NCBI GenBank assembly: GCA_030248195.1
Contig: JASAND010020134.1
Span: 20,727-84,726, forward strand
Origin: Trissonchulus latispiculum
Lineage: Eukaryota > Nematoda > Enoplea > Enoplida > Ironidae
Reading direction: 5' to 3'
Length of the DNA: 64,000 nt
Part shown: in pieces, positions 53,709 to 64,000 of the stretch
Numbering within the stretch: the first letter of the stretch is position 1
How the letters are laid out: each line of letters starts with the position of its first letter
Notes under the pieces: generated by a model
Database searches by the model: none
Seen by the model: the letters and a program-made list of their open reading frames with translations, nothing else
What the model was told of the DNA's origin: nothing
Made by a program: the position numbers and the translations under genes

Positions 53709-54027
53709 TAAAGCTAATATCAAGAGTACATAAAAAAGATAAGAGTATGAAACTCTTATACTACTAATGTACTAAGCATGCTAGGCATGCTTGGTTCATT
53801 AACTCGGAACCCCCCCCCGTAATTTCCGGGGGGTCCCACCTAACACTAATTACATGCTTTTGTATAAGTAAGCGTATATCTGCTCGCTGATTGGCCCAAT
53901 CAGCGAACAGACACACGCTTATATGAAAGCATGTAATTAGAGTAAGGTGGGACCCCCGCCGGAAGTTACGGGAACTCCCGAGTTAACGAACCGAGCATGT
54001 CAAGCATGTTTAACACATAGTAGCGGA
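53709..54027. repeat. Imperfect palindrome with C-run/G-run arms
   Basis: Arms meet near 53898 (GATTGGCCCAATC). Matching segments include GTCCCACCTAA/TAAGGTGGGAC, CATGCTTTTGTATAAG/CTTATATGAAAGCATG and GGTTCATTAACTCG/CGAGTTAACGAACC. The left edge CAAGAGTACATAA also begins the repeats at 38990, 41074 and 44383, so the families are related. Confidence 0.7.
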
Positions 54028-54089
54028 TTTATTACGTTACTGGAATTTATTACGACTTAAATTAATAGCAAGTTCCAGTTGTTAATATA

Positions 54090-54261
54090 TGTTATGAAGA
54101 ATATTTAAACCACATAAAATATAATTATCTACTGTATAAAGAATCTTTGTGCATGTATGTCATCTGATCCAGTTATCCATGTGCATCATACATTACATAG
54201 CTACCAGCATTCAATGTAGTCTATGTTAGATTAACAGTTCCAATTATTCTCAAATCTAACA
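54090..54261 (+). repeat. 5' LTR of the gypsy element
   Basis: 172 bp, TGTTATGAAG to TCAAATCTAACA. It matches 58786-58957 at about 166 of 172 positions by eye. Confidence 0.93.
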
Positions 54262-54263
54262 TT

Positions 54264-54281
54264 TTGGTGGCCCAAGTAAAG
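54264..54281 (+). other. Candidate primer-binding site
   Basis: TTGGTGGCCCAAGTAAAG begins two bases after the 5' LTR, where gypsy elements place the tRNA-complementary primer site. The priming tRNA cannot be named from the sequence. Confidence 0.45.
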
Positions 54282-54520
54282 GACACGCAAGTGGATCTAA
54301 AGTTCATCTTCATTCTGGCCATCCGGCTTCAATTCATGGTGGATGGAATTTCCAAGGATTCCTTCTGTATTTCCTCCACCCCCTTTGGTCTGGTTTCTCC
54401 ACCCTGGTATCAATCTGGTTTTCTCTGCGCCTCTATGATTTTGGCCCAGCCGGTAACCCAGGTTTTCTTTGTCCATTCAGAATACTCCAAAAGGTACTGT
54501 TTTTCTGCGTTTGGTATTAT

Positions 54521-57500
54521 GTGGGGACATACCAAAAACTCCAAAGACATCTAAAAGCTCTACGTTTACTTTTGATATTATCTGGGGACGTTGAAACTAG
54601 CCCTGGTCCACCTGTGGTCTATCATAATTATCCAAAAACGGAGCTGGAAAAGGTTTTGGCGTTTCTTCGGGGAAATGATATATCGCTTTCTATGCCTACT
54701 ACTACGGAACAGATAATTTCTGAATTAACGAGTGAAAACCAACATGTTGTCGAACATTTCTTTCTACACCCTGATTAAATTCCGACAAATGTCAGTCCAT
54801 TACAAGAAAGTAAAGCTACTGCTCAAACCCAAAACGGTACACCATCAGATATCCCAATTTCCGGCAGAGTAAAACTACCAGAATTCTACGCTAAAGAAGC
54901 CCGTCTTTGGTTCCAACACATCGAACAACTTTTAGCAGGCAAACCGGAGCAAGTTCAAAAGCAAAGTTTGCTTGCTGCACTGTCAACCGACATTGTGCTA
55001 GAAGCCGGTGTCGATCTTGCTAAAAGTTTTCAAGAGATCAAAAATCAGATAATATCCAACATGTCTGATAGCGACACTAGAAGACTAAAACAACTTCTGG
55101 CAGAACAAACCTTAGGCGACAGAAAACCAACAGCTGCGTTGCGACAGTTGCAGCGTCTTGCTCCCAACAATCCAGACGTTGTGCGACTGCGTTTTCTCGA
55201 AATGATGCCTGAGGGTGCTAGGCTCGTCTTGAATTCACTGTCAGAGGTCTCAGTTGAGAAATTAGCAAAAACTGCGGAAAAACCTGTTGAACAGATTCCA
55301 AGTTCGTCTGGACATGTCGTTTCGATTGAATCTCCTTCATCCGTTTCCTCTCTTCTGCAGGTTGTTGGCTCGCTTCAGGAAAATCACAAGCTTTTGCTGG
55401 ATCACATGGCGCAACTGTCGGACAAAGTTCAAGTTCTCAGTCTTCAACTACAAAATTCGAACTCCAAGAATCGTCGATCTTCTCGTAGTCGATCCCGAGG
55501 TAGGCCACGATTCAATCAGACCCCACAGGACGGCCTGCGTTGTTGGTATCATCAGCGATTTGCCTCCCAAGCTCGCAAATGTGTGTCTCCATGTTCGTTT
55601 GCCCCTCAGTCTGCTCCCAGTGCCCAAGTTCAGGGAAAACTACACAGCCCTGTCGTTGTCGCAGCCAACGCCGGGGTCAACTTAGTACTAGTTGCTGCGC
55701 CAGAGATTGGGACTTTCTTAGCGGATACAGGTAGTCAGGTCAGTTGTTTGCCACCTGGTAAGGTTCCCACCCAAGAGACTTTGCAGATTGAGCCTTTCCG
55801 CGCCGCCAACAATAGTTCCATCGCCGTTCATGGCTGCTCCTACCTGACATTCCGCATCAAAGGACTGCCGAGTACGTATACTTGGAAGTTCTACGTCGCT
55901 GATGTGGAACAGCCAATCCTAGGAGATGATTTCTTGGCACATTATAATCTTCTGGTCGACTGCAAAGCTAGGAAGCTGGTACAGCAAACTAGCCACCCAA
56001 GATTGATTTCTTCTATCGCTTGTTCCTCGTCAGTCCAACGTCTGAAGGTTCAGGCGATCAAAGCCACTCCTGTGATGCCAGGTGTCAGAGTAGAGCGTCT
56101 ACAGTCTCTCTTAGATGCCTACGAGATACTGTCACAACATCGTAGCCCAGATAATCCGGTCACACTCCCCAATCGTCATCACATTGTCACGACAGGTCCT
56201 CCTTGCTTCAGCCGTCCTCGTCGTCTTTTCGGTGCAAAGCTACAAGCCGCAAAAGATGAATTCTTGAGCATGGAACGACAAGGAATATGTCATCGGCAAG
56301 AGTCGCCTTGGGCTGCTCCTCTCCACGTTGTCGTCAAACCTGACGGCAGCCTTCGCCCATGCGGTGACTATCGGGCCCTAAACTCGAAAACTATTCCCGA
56401 CAGATATCCTATGCCAAGAATTGAAGAGATTACTCAGTCATTCAGAGGCTGCAAGGTCTTCACATTGCTCGACTTGCAAAAGGCATTCTACTAGATACGA
56501 ATGGCTCCAGAGGGCATACCAAAAACTGCCATCACTACTCCTTTTGGTAGTTTTTGTTTTGACTACATGCCCTTTGGTTTACGGAATGCGTCTCAGACAT
56601 TCCAGAGGTGTACAAACCTCCTCCTGTCTGACCTTCCGTTTGCCGAAGGGTATATCGATGACATCATCATAGCGAGTCCAGGCGTGGAAACGCATTTCAA
56701 CCATCTTCAAACCGTTCTGGATCGACTAAAGAAATACGCAATACGAGTAACCTTAAAGAAATGTAAGTTTTTCATGGAATCTGCCACTTATTTAGGCTAT
56801 GAAATCAGCGCTGCAGGAACTCGTCCACCGCAATCCAAGGTGAAAGTGATCCTGGACTTACAACCTCCCAAAGATGAAAAGTCTTTAAGACGTTTCATGG
56901 GCATGATTGGTTTCTACAGTCGATACATTCCTCAGTATTCTACCTTGGCTGCTCCTCTGAGCGACCTTACAAAGTCTTCTAATTCATTCCATTGGTCGGT
57001 GGCATGCCAAGAGTCATTTGAAGCGCTTAAAGCGGCATTGGCTCAGCGAACACTGTTGGCATTTCCGACAGCTGATGCGAAACTCATTCTCACCACAGAT
57101 GCGTCCCAAATAGCCATGGGTGCAACACTGCATCAGTTGTTGGATGGTCATCTTGATCCACTTGAGTTCTACTCCAAGAAGTTCACAGCCAGAGAAAGTC
57201 AAAAGTCTGCCTTCGACAGAGAACTTCTCGCTATCTTTCTGGCATTGAAGCATTTCCACTGGCTTTCCGGTCATCTTTTCACCATAAGGACTGATCACAA
57301 ACCACTTCTGAAGATTTTCACTATGAAAGCCCTACCAGCCAACAAAGTCGCTGGATTTCATACATCTCAGAATTCTGCTGCGATATTCAACACATTTCGG
57401 GTTCCGAAAATGTCGTCGCTGATGCATTGTCACGGTCCGTGAACAGCATCAGTTTTGATGACAAAGAAGCTTCAGAAGCAAATCGGAACAGCAGAAAGAC

Positions 57501-58804
57501 CAAAGTCTTCAAGCTTTTTTCAAGTCCACAAACCTTCCGCTGTGCCGACATTCCTTTGGTTCAACTGAGTTGGTTTGCGATGAGAAACAACGCCGCTATG
57601 TGCCGAGCCATCTTCGTGAAAGCATCGTTGACAATTTACACGGTCTTTCACACCCTGGAATTCGTGCGACTACCAAGGTCATTGCTGCTCGGTACGTATG
57701 GCCTGGTATGAATCGAGACATCAAGGAAAGAATCCAGAGATGTTAATCATACCAAGCTTCAAAGGTTATCCGTCACACAAAAACCCCGATCGGTACTATC
57801 CCAACCGTCGCGAAATTCCATACCATTCACGTGGACATCGTCGGCCCGTTACCCCCGTCACATGGTTACCGCTGCCTACTTACAATCATCGATCGTTTCT
57901 CCTCATGGATCGAAGCGATTCCAATCAGTTCCATGACGGCAGAGACCGCTTCCAAGGCCCTCGTAACGAACTGGATCAGCCGCTTCGGTGTACCTGCCGT
58001 TATCACAACCGATCGTGGTTCCCAATTCGAATCAGCCTTGTGGAACCACCTCCTTCAACGGTTGGGTATTGAACATCGTCGAACCACAGCGTATCATCCG
58101 CAGTGTAACGGGATGGTAGAGTGTTTCCATCGTACTTTAAAGAACTCTTTGCGGTATGTATACAGCAGCAAAAGCTGGTACACATCGTTACCTATGGTTC
58201 TCCTTGGTCTCAGAGCTACCGTGGGTTCCCACGGAGTGTCTCCCTCCCAAATAACCTATGGGACAGAACTTACGTTGCCAGGTGACTTTTTCACCAATCT
58301 CCTTCGGTGGACAACATCATTAAATTCATAGAGGAACTTTCCGCCAAAACAGCTTCATTTCGCTCTCCAGACCGTCAATACAATGGCAAAGGCTATCTCC
58401 CCAATTTTTCGGACACGGACTATGTCTGGCTTAAAAAGCCTGTCCATCATTCTTCCCTCGAAAGGCCCTACGCTGGACCCTTCAAAATTCAAGAAAGACA
58501 CAATAAAACGGCGACTATCAAACTCAATGGAGCTGCAACAAAGGTTTCACTGGATCGTACAAAGCCTGCTTTCATATGGCCCACTGGTGCTTCTGAAAGA
58601 ACTATTTCACATCTATTAGCCAATGGTTCTTCCAAAAAGACTATTTCACAATTATCTTATTTGGCATCTAATTCTTTTGGTGGACCTACTGTTGCGCGGA
58701 AATCCAAAAAATTTCCGTGTAATATTCAATTTACTGCCAGATATATTTTATTATCCTTGCGCTCCGCTCTAAAGATGGGGAGCTATGTTATGAAGAATGT
58801 TTAA
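54521..58804 (+). pseudogene. Gag-Pol polyprotein of the gypsy element (broken)
   Basis: Gag from about 54779 has a capsid-like region (LWFQHIEQLL) and a Cys/His motif (CWYH...C...C) near 55545-55600. Protease has LADTGSQVS (about 55718-55744) and ILGDDFL. Reverse transcriptase has the YIDD box (56651-56662) and YMPFGLRNAS. RNase H has TDHKPL. Integrase has the catalytic Asp, Asp and Glu with exactly 35 residues between the last two, and a C-terminal GPF module. Breaks: TAA at 54776-54778; TAG at 56492-56494 within the RT LDLQKAFY region; frameshifts near 57345, 57480-57600 and 58300; TAA at 57744-57746 in the integrase zinc finger, where the expected second Cys at 57750-57752 reads Tyr. No ATG is seen in the gag frame upstream of the 2A-like motif; an ATG at 54336 lies in another frame. 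Confidence 0.93.
54581..54610 (+). other. 2A-like ribosome-skipping motif upstream of gag
   Basis: The frame that leads into gag encodes SGDVETSPGP preceded by a Leu-rich run (RLLLIL). The 2A consensus is D-V/I-E-x-N-P-G-P, usually after a hydrophobic stretch. Here Ser replaces the Asn before PGP, which in characterised 2A peptides usually reduces activity. Such motifs are well known near the N-terminus of some CR1/L2-type non-LTR elements; one at the front of a gypsy gag is less usual. Confidence 0.65.
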
Positions 58805-58957
58805 ACCACATAAAATATAATTATCCACTGTATAAAGAATCTTTGTGCATGTATGTAATCTGATCCAGTTATCTATGTGCATCATACATTACATAGCTAC
58901 CAGCATTCAATGCAGTCTATGTTAGATTAACAGTTCCAACTATTCTCAAATCTAACA
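58786..58957 (+). repeat. 3' LTR of the gypsy element
   Basis: 172 bp with the same termini as 54090-54261. The last coding frame of pol runs a few bases into it, stopping at 58804. Confidence 0.93.
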
Positions 58958-59571
58958 CATAGTAGCGGAGCGGGTGCCCCATGGTAGCGTAAGTTTCCTG
59001 AAATTAGACCCACGTTCCTGTTCCTGTGAAATTAGACCCTATTCCTGATTCTGTTCTTGAAATTAGACCCCCGTTCCTGCTCCTGTTCCTGCTTTTAGCC
59101 CCCGTTCCTGTTCCTGAAATTAGACCCCTGTTCCTGATTCTGTTCCTGAAATTAGACCCCCGTTCCTGTTCCTGTTCCTGGTTTTAGATCCCCGTTCCTG
59201 TTCCTGAAATTAGACCCTGTTCCTGATTCTGTTCCTGAAATTGGAACACCGTTCCTGTTCCTGAAATTAGACCCCTATTCCTGATTCTGTTCCTGAAATT
59301 AGACCCCCGTTCCCGTTCCTGTTCCTGGTTTTACACCCCCCTGAAATTAGACCCCCGTTCCTGTTCCTGTTCCTGGTTTTAGACCTTTGTTCCTATTCCT
59401 GTTCCTGCTTCTTCCTGGTTTTAGACACCACCGAGCTTTATCTGTACTGCAACATAGCCAGAGAGGGTTTTATAGGGTTGGACAACCAGGCAGAGGCAGG
59501 AGCTCCAGGGAATAGTTCTCCTAGGGTAACAGCGCTGACCGGGCCCATTGGCTCTCTCCTGTTTCGGACTA

Positions 59572-59765
59572 AAGCCCGATTCATACTTCATGTGCTTTGT
59601 GCTCTGTCCTTTTGTGCTTTATGCTTTGTGCTTTCCGGTTCATAGTTTTTGGAAAAGTACAGTGCTTTGTGCTTTTCTAATTCATACTTCAAAAATTTGC
59701 TTTGTGCTTTTGTGCTTTCGAATGTTGAGCCGAGTTCAACATTTTGAGTTGTGCTTTTATGCTTA
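59572..59765. repeat. TGCTTTGTGC repeat arm
   Basis: TAAAGCCCGATTCATACTTC resembles the tip of the 9802-10538 palindrome. It is followed by many GTGCTTTGTGCTTTT units. The inverse tip may be GGAAGTATGAACGCG near 61510, but the arm is not clear. Confidence 0.5.
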
Positions 59766-59901
59766 GCCAATCAAATTCCAGTATTTTTGGCATTATCCAA
59801 TAGAGAGAACACGGCAAATCAGAAAAGATTGAATACGGTATCAAAGAAGACATATATAAATAAGTAAATGATGGAAAAATAAGAAAAATTATAAAAATAA
59901 A

Positions 59902-60027
<126 letters not shown>

Positions 60028-60239
60028 CTATTATCTAGATTGTAGGCATTAGGAATTTTAATTCACTACATGATTGTAGGCAGGCATTAGGAATTTTAAT
60101 CCACTACATGATTTCAATGTGTTGATTTTTATAATTACTTTGGCTTTATTTGTTAACAAATATTTTTAAAATTATTTTCTGCTGTTGCTTTGGCAAATAT
60201 GCGGTTTAGAAGTTAATCACTGACAGACAACCTTATATT

Positions 60240-60431
60240 TTGGTTTTTAAAAAGTTTGAGAGAGAAAGTCTCACCTTATGGATACATCTTCACTCGGGGA
60301 ATGGAATTCCTGATTTCCCGCCATTATTAAGAAAAAATGAAAAAATCAACCTGAAAAGACTAGAAAGATGCACTACGGAGTATTTGGGATTACGTAACAA
60401 GGAATCTACATTGGATAAATTAAGACGTTAA
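60240..60431 (+). pseudogene. Possible LINE coding relic
   Basis: A 63-codon open stretch includes LKRLERCTTEYLGLRNKE, which resembles the segment after the RT domain of many LINE proteins (a basic stretch, then GLRN and a Leu-rich helix). No RT motif is present nearby, so the call is tentative. Confidence 0.3.
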
Positions 60432-60784
60432 CCTTTCGACCGTAATCCCCTAGGTTACGCCTTAATTCATCCTTCCGGTTTATGTGACAAGTGAGCGGAA
60501 GTAAATAAACAGTGTATTCGTGAATCTATATATATGGGTGTTATCACAGAAATTTCGAGATAATTAATAAATTCTGACGAAGTCTCAATTATATCAAAAA
60601 AATTAGGTGTTTCCGTCCTCAGGGAGATCCGGATTGATGAAATTCCGGTTCGGTCAGCATAATGGTCATTTTTCCTAGACCATTATACCTTGGAGAAGCA
60701 CCGTCTACTAATATCTGTCCTGCATTCGCTCAATTTAAAAGGGAATTAAATTTAATATACATACAGGATACGTACAATCATACA

Positions 60785-61215
60785 TTAACATAGGATCGGG
60801 TCCTGGGGGGGGCTTGTCCCCCAAAAATTTTGAGAGGGCTTGTACCTTGAACAAAAATTTTCAGGGGGCTTGTACCGTAAGAAACAATTTGTAAAATTTT
60901 TCCAAAAAATTAACGCTAATCTTATTAAAATTTGCAAATTTTGTAAAAATTTGCAAAAAATCTTCAATTTTTGACAAAAATCTCAAAATTTTGCCCGATT
61001 TTCCCGAAAAATTAAACATTTTAGCTAAAAAATTCCGGCGAAGCCGGAAATTTTTTGAAATTTTACTGTAAAAACTAATTTTTTCTGGCTAGTTTTGGTT
61101 ACCCCTTGGCCATTTTTTCGTTACCCCTTGTCCCTGACGGCGATAGGGCTTGTACCTTGTCCGGGTTGGGGGGGGCTTGGACCCCCCCCAGACCCCCCCC
61201 GCGTTAACCTATGCG
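60785..61215. repeat. G-run/hairpin-rich repeat
   Basis: CATAGGATCGGGTCCTGGGG near 60790 and the inverse of CCCCCCGCGTTAACCTATG near 61210 look like degenerate inverted ends. GGGCTTGTACCTTG occurs repeatedly inside and a perfect hairpin TTCCGGCGAAGCCGGAA lies at 61034-61050. Confidence 0.5.
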
Positions 61216-61678
61216 TACAATGGTTTATTTTAAATCATGTGAAGTGAAGCAGCCGTTTGGCCGATATTAAATACCGGACAACCCCAGAAAGGAGGGGTGT
61301 CATAATGGATCCGAAGGGATCATATTAACTTTAAGAGAAAACACAAATGCAAAAGTAGTAAATCATTTTTCAAATGTTTGATTGAAACTGAAGTTTGTTT
61401 GAAGTTTGAAGTTCTTTTCTATTTAATTTGTGGCTGAAAATATACATACTTTCTATGTTTTCTTATGTCAGGAGACTAAATCCAAAAAAATGTGCTTTAC
61501 TGTCCCCACGGGAAGTATGAACGCGTCCTTGGAAGGCTAACCTTATTCCGTAGTAAGGCTTTACCTTAGTGACTGCAGGCAGGCCTTTTTCATTATTTTT
61601 CTATGATTAGTGCTTGTATGTATACTTCGTGGATCAGCCTGCTAGCCCGGATTTAGCTTCTAGCTTGGTGCGACTGTA

Positions 61679-61750
61679 GCCTCGGTAGCTCAGTTGGCAG
61701 AGCGTCGGAGCGTTAATCCGAAAGTCATGGGTTCGAATCCCACCCGAGGC
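61679..61750 (+). tRNA. tRNA-like gene, anticodon position reads GTT (Asn) on a Lys-like body
   Basis: A 72-base cloverleaf can be drawn. The acceptor is GCCTCGG/CCGAGGC, the D stem GCTC/GAGC, the anticodon stem TCGGA/TCCGA, and the T arm contains GGTTCGAATCC (a good B box). An A box TAGCTCAGTTGG is present and TTTTT follows at about 61756, a Pol III terminator. The loop is GCGTTAA, so anticodon GTT, but position 33 is C instead of the near-universal T and position 32 is G. The rest of the body recalls tRNA-Lys, whose loop is CTCTTAA. It may be a drifted tRNA gene, a pseudogene or the head of a SINE. Confidence 0.7.
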
Positions 61751-62594
61751 CCGAATTTTTCGGGTCTCAGGTGCTGAAGTGACAATATCATTTCTTACAT
61801 TACCTCAATTTTTGATGTAGAAATCAAATAGAAAAATAAAACGATTTCATCAATTTTTAAAATACCTTACATTGTCACATCATAAAAGATTTCCTATAGT
61901 AATTTTATAACTTTATGGTCATTGCAGGAATAGCACAATGGGAAGCGCTCACTAAGTGGCTTACTCTTCCTAACTGAACTAGAGTAAAACGCAATGAATT
62001 TATTTACAGCACAAGTTAGCAGATATTAACAAAATTCCAATACAAGAACTAACGCATGTAGGCATATGCAATATTAAATCATCAAATCGCATCAAACTTT
62101 TTTCTAAAATCATCTCCAATTTGTTTTTCTGAAGCTTTAAAGTCCTTCACCATCTGGAGAATTTTGCAACTTGTCTCCTAAAACATAAAATCAAAGGTAA
62201 GCAAACTAAAACAAACAAAGCACGCTGCAGTAACCGCCTCTAATCCTTAAAACATGAAGATACCAGAATGCAGAGTTGAAAGTGGACAGTAATTTTGTGA
62301 CCCGTGGCCATGGGTACCCATGAAACAAGGCCATCTGACTCGCGACCCAATTGACGAATTTCTTTAATTTGAACATTCCTATATTAATATTTAAGTACCC
62401 TATAGCATGTATCGAGCAAAATTAACGCTATCCATCAGAAAGATATATATTACTGAAATATTTTTAACGGATGATTCAAACCAGAATTGAAATAAGTTAA
62501 TCAAAAAGCAATACTATAATGTGTTAATATAAAACCATCAAAATATCGAGAGAAACTATTCCAAAATTTAGCGTATTGGTGTGAACCAAAATGA

Positions 62595-63235
62595 CTGTTG
62601 TGCCGTTAAGAAATTTCTTGGGACTAGCTCGGGCCGGGCTCGGGCCAATCAGCCTCCTCGGGCCGGGCTCGGGCTCAAGCTCGGACCAATCAGCCTCCTC
62701 GGCCGGACTTCGGGCCGGGCTGGCCCGGCCTGAAGTCAGCTTCACGGCCCGAGCCCGAACGGCCCGAGCGACCCGAGTGCAACCCGAGTGCAGCCCGAGT
62801 GTAATCCGAGAGGCCCAAGTTGCTCAAATGTAACCCGACAGCTGCGGAGAGGCCAAAATTGCTCACATCGCTTCAGGTTTGCCCAAAAAGTTTTATAAGT
62901 ATTACGTATCGGTAAACCCAAAATGAACTTTCATGGCCCAATTAGCTGTAACTTCAACTCCAAGTGCAGCATTAGCTATTGTTAGAAGCTTTTCATTTCT
63001 TAATTTTCTTCAGATAATGCTTTGAGCACTAATTTGTAACCACACCCTGGAGCTATAAAGCTTATGTAGCTTCTAGATTGTAAGATTTTGGTTAAGTACT
63101 GAATCATCCAAGAAAGGAAAAATAAAACACTCACACAGCTTTAAACACACAATTGACCACTGACTAAAAAGTGGGAGGTTGGCAAAACGTTACTTGTTAG
63201 CTTCCTTATACCAAACCAGGGTTTGCATCGTACTT
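62595..63235 (-). mobile_element. Second, truncated copy of the GGGCC hAT-like element
   Basis: TTGTGCCGTTAAGAAATTTC and a GGGCC array are followed by sequence matching the reverse complement of about 43260-43640 (for example CCTTATACCAAACCAGGGTTTGC-side homology at 63205-63230). The copy stops short at that point and lacks the other terminus. Confidence 0.75.
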
Positions 63236-64000
63236 GGCGTACTTAGAACTTTCTTTTAAGCCCATTTGCACTTCTCTAGGTTGTACCGTTAGGCCGGTAT
63301 AATGCAAAAAGTAGCGGGGGGAACCCACCCCTGATAGGTCTCAAAAATTGTCGTAGCGCTATTCTGACACTTCCGGTGTAAAATTCAACTTTTTTAGCTA
63401 GTATAGCGCGGCGGGAAAAAAACCAAAATTTTCGAATTTTGGCTGCAACTTTTTTATTAAGCAACAAATCGAAAATTTAACGACAACTACCATGAGGCCT
63501 TGGGAAGAGCTTCAAAATGAGCCATAAAACGTCTCTCTAGCACTTACGGTTGGTGAGAAATTTTCGACCAAACTGGGCTTATTCTAGTGGGCCCCACAAT
63601 AAACACCCTCCCCTCCAAAAAGTGGGTGCCCCTTTTGGTACCAACTTTTACCCTGAAAAAATCGCTGAGAAGGCCAAATTTTCAAAAATTTGCCGGCTTC
63701 GCCGGAGATTTTTAGTCGATTTTTGCACTAAAAACGAACTTTTTTGGCGATTACTATAAAAATAGCAATCGCAATAGCACCGTTGTTTCCCCTCTCTGGT
63801 GGAAAAAGTGGAAAAAAGATGGTCACTATTTCTCAACCGTGTGGGGAAAAAGATGGTCACTATTTCTCAACCGTGTGGGTGTGACCTAGCGAAAATCCGA
63901 CTAGCCCACGTTAGAGCACACCCACAAACCCCTTCATGCACCAAGAAAGCTCCTGTATAGCCATGGGGAGAAAATCGACATTTTTGGATTTTGGCTGGAA
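63236..64000. other. Unassigned end of window
   Basis: No gene seen. It contains a hairpin GCCGGCTTCGCCGG (about 63691) in a context like 61034-61050 and the two-unit repeat at 63811-63879; probably another element cut by the window edge. Confidence 0.35.
63811..63879 (+). repeat. Two-unit 34-35-bp tandem repeat
   Basis: GAAAAAGATGGTCACTATTT...CCGTGTGGG occurs twice head to tail with one base difference. Confidence 0.9.

Larger units (their letters stand above)
54090..58957 (+). mobile_element. Ty3/gypsy LTR retrotransposon, decayed, with both LTRs
   Basis: A 4.87-kb element is bounded by two 172-bp LTRs that I count as differing at 6 positions (about 3.5%). Domain order is gag, protease, reverse transcriptase, RNase H, integrase, which defines Ty3/gypsy rather than copia. 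The LTRs start TGTTATG and end TCTAACA. A TGG-type primer-binding site follows the 5' LTR and a purine-rich tract (AAAGATGGGGAGC) precedes the 3' LTR. The coding region has three in-frame stops and three frameshifts, so this copy cannot move by itself. It sits inside the foldback element 53284-59432. No clean 4-6 bp target duplication is visible; instead TAACACATAGTAGCGGA occurs both 62 bp upstream of the 5' LTR and at the 3' LTR edge. Confidence 0.95.
53284..59432. mobile_element. Mutator-like foldback element (9-bp TSD), split by the gypsy insertion
   Basis: The two ends are perfect inverted copies, GGTGGTGTCTAAAACCAGG and its reverse complement. Each is flanked by the direct repeat GAGCTTTAT (53275-53283 and 59433-59441). 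Nine-base target duplications are the hallmark of Mutator-like transposons. Both arms (53284-53645 and about 58988-59432) are tandem arrays of a degenerate ~30-bp unit built on GGAACAGG plus GGTCTAATTTCA. No transposase is present, so it is non-autonomous. Without the 4.87-kb retrotransposon the element would be about 1.28 kb. Its middle also holds a separate palindrome (53709-54027). Confidence 0.85.

Overview
This is eukaryotic, animal-type nuclear DNA. It is AT-rich, its genes are split by spliceosomal introns, and most of it is transposon sequence. Only two host protein genes can be supported. The first is a three-exon goosecoid-class homeobox gene on the + strand (11796-14945). The second is a two-exon gene for a small secreted TIL-domain protease inhibitor on the - strand (exons 44880-44946 and 38309-38478). 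There is also one tRNA-like gene (61679-61750). The homeodomain looks most like those of protostome goosecoid proteins, so an invertebrate, probably a protostome, is my best guess; the phylum cannot be told from this window.

Layout. 1-5100: AT-rich sequence with GC-rich repeat islands (GGGCC, TTGGCCG and TCCCG arrays) and a long (TA)n tract. 6955-10540: three foldback (palindromic) elements, two of them nested one in the other. 11.8-14.9 kb: the goosecoid gene, with a foldback element in intron 1. 15-26.3 kb: mostly featureless, apart from one foldback element (18776-19769) carrying a second palindrome inside it. 26.3-35.5 kb: a pile of nested elements, including several flanked by TTAA. 35.9-37.4 kb: a clean non-autonomous hAT-like element. 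38.3-44.95 kb: the protease-inhibitor gene, whose single ~6.4-kb intron holds a ~2.05-kb tandem duplication; one copy was later hit by a hAT-like element, and the other copy preserves the empty site. 45.9-53.1 kb: TTAA palindromes and a ~690-bp segmental duplication. 53.3-59.4 kb: a foldback element with a perfect 9-bp target duplication (Mutator-like), split by a decayed Ty3/gypsy LTR retrotransposon that carries a 2A-like motif upstream of gag. 59.4-64 kb: simple repeats, a possible LINE relic, the tRNA-like gene and a second, truncated copy of the GGGCC hAT-like element.

The main biological signal is the number and variety of foldback elements. At least ten distinct families lie in 64 kb. 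Several have arms built of short tandem repeats, target duplications of different lengths (TA, TTAA, 8 bp, 9 bp), and insertions of one inside another. For several insertions the pre-insertion site can be read from a second copy in the window. Coordinates and repeat comparisons were made by eye; no alignment or database search was run.
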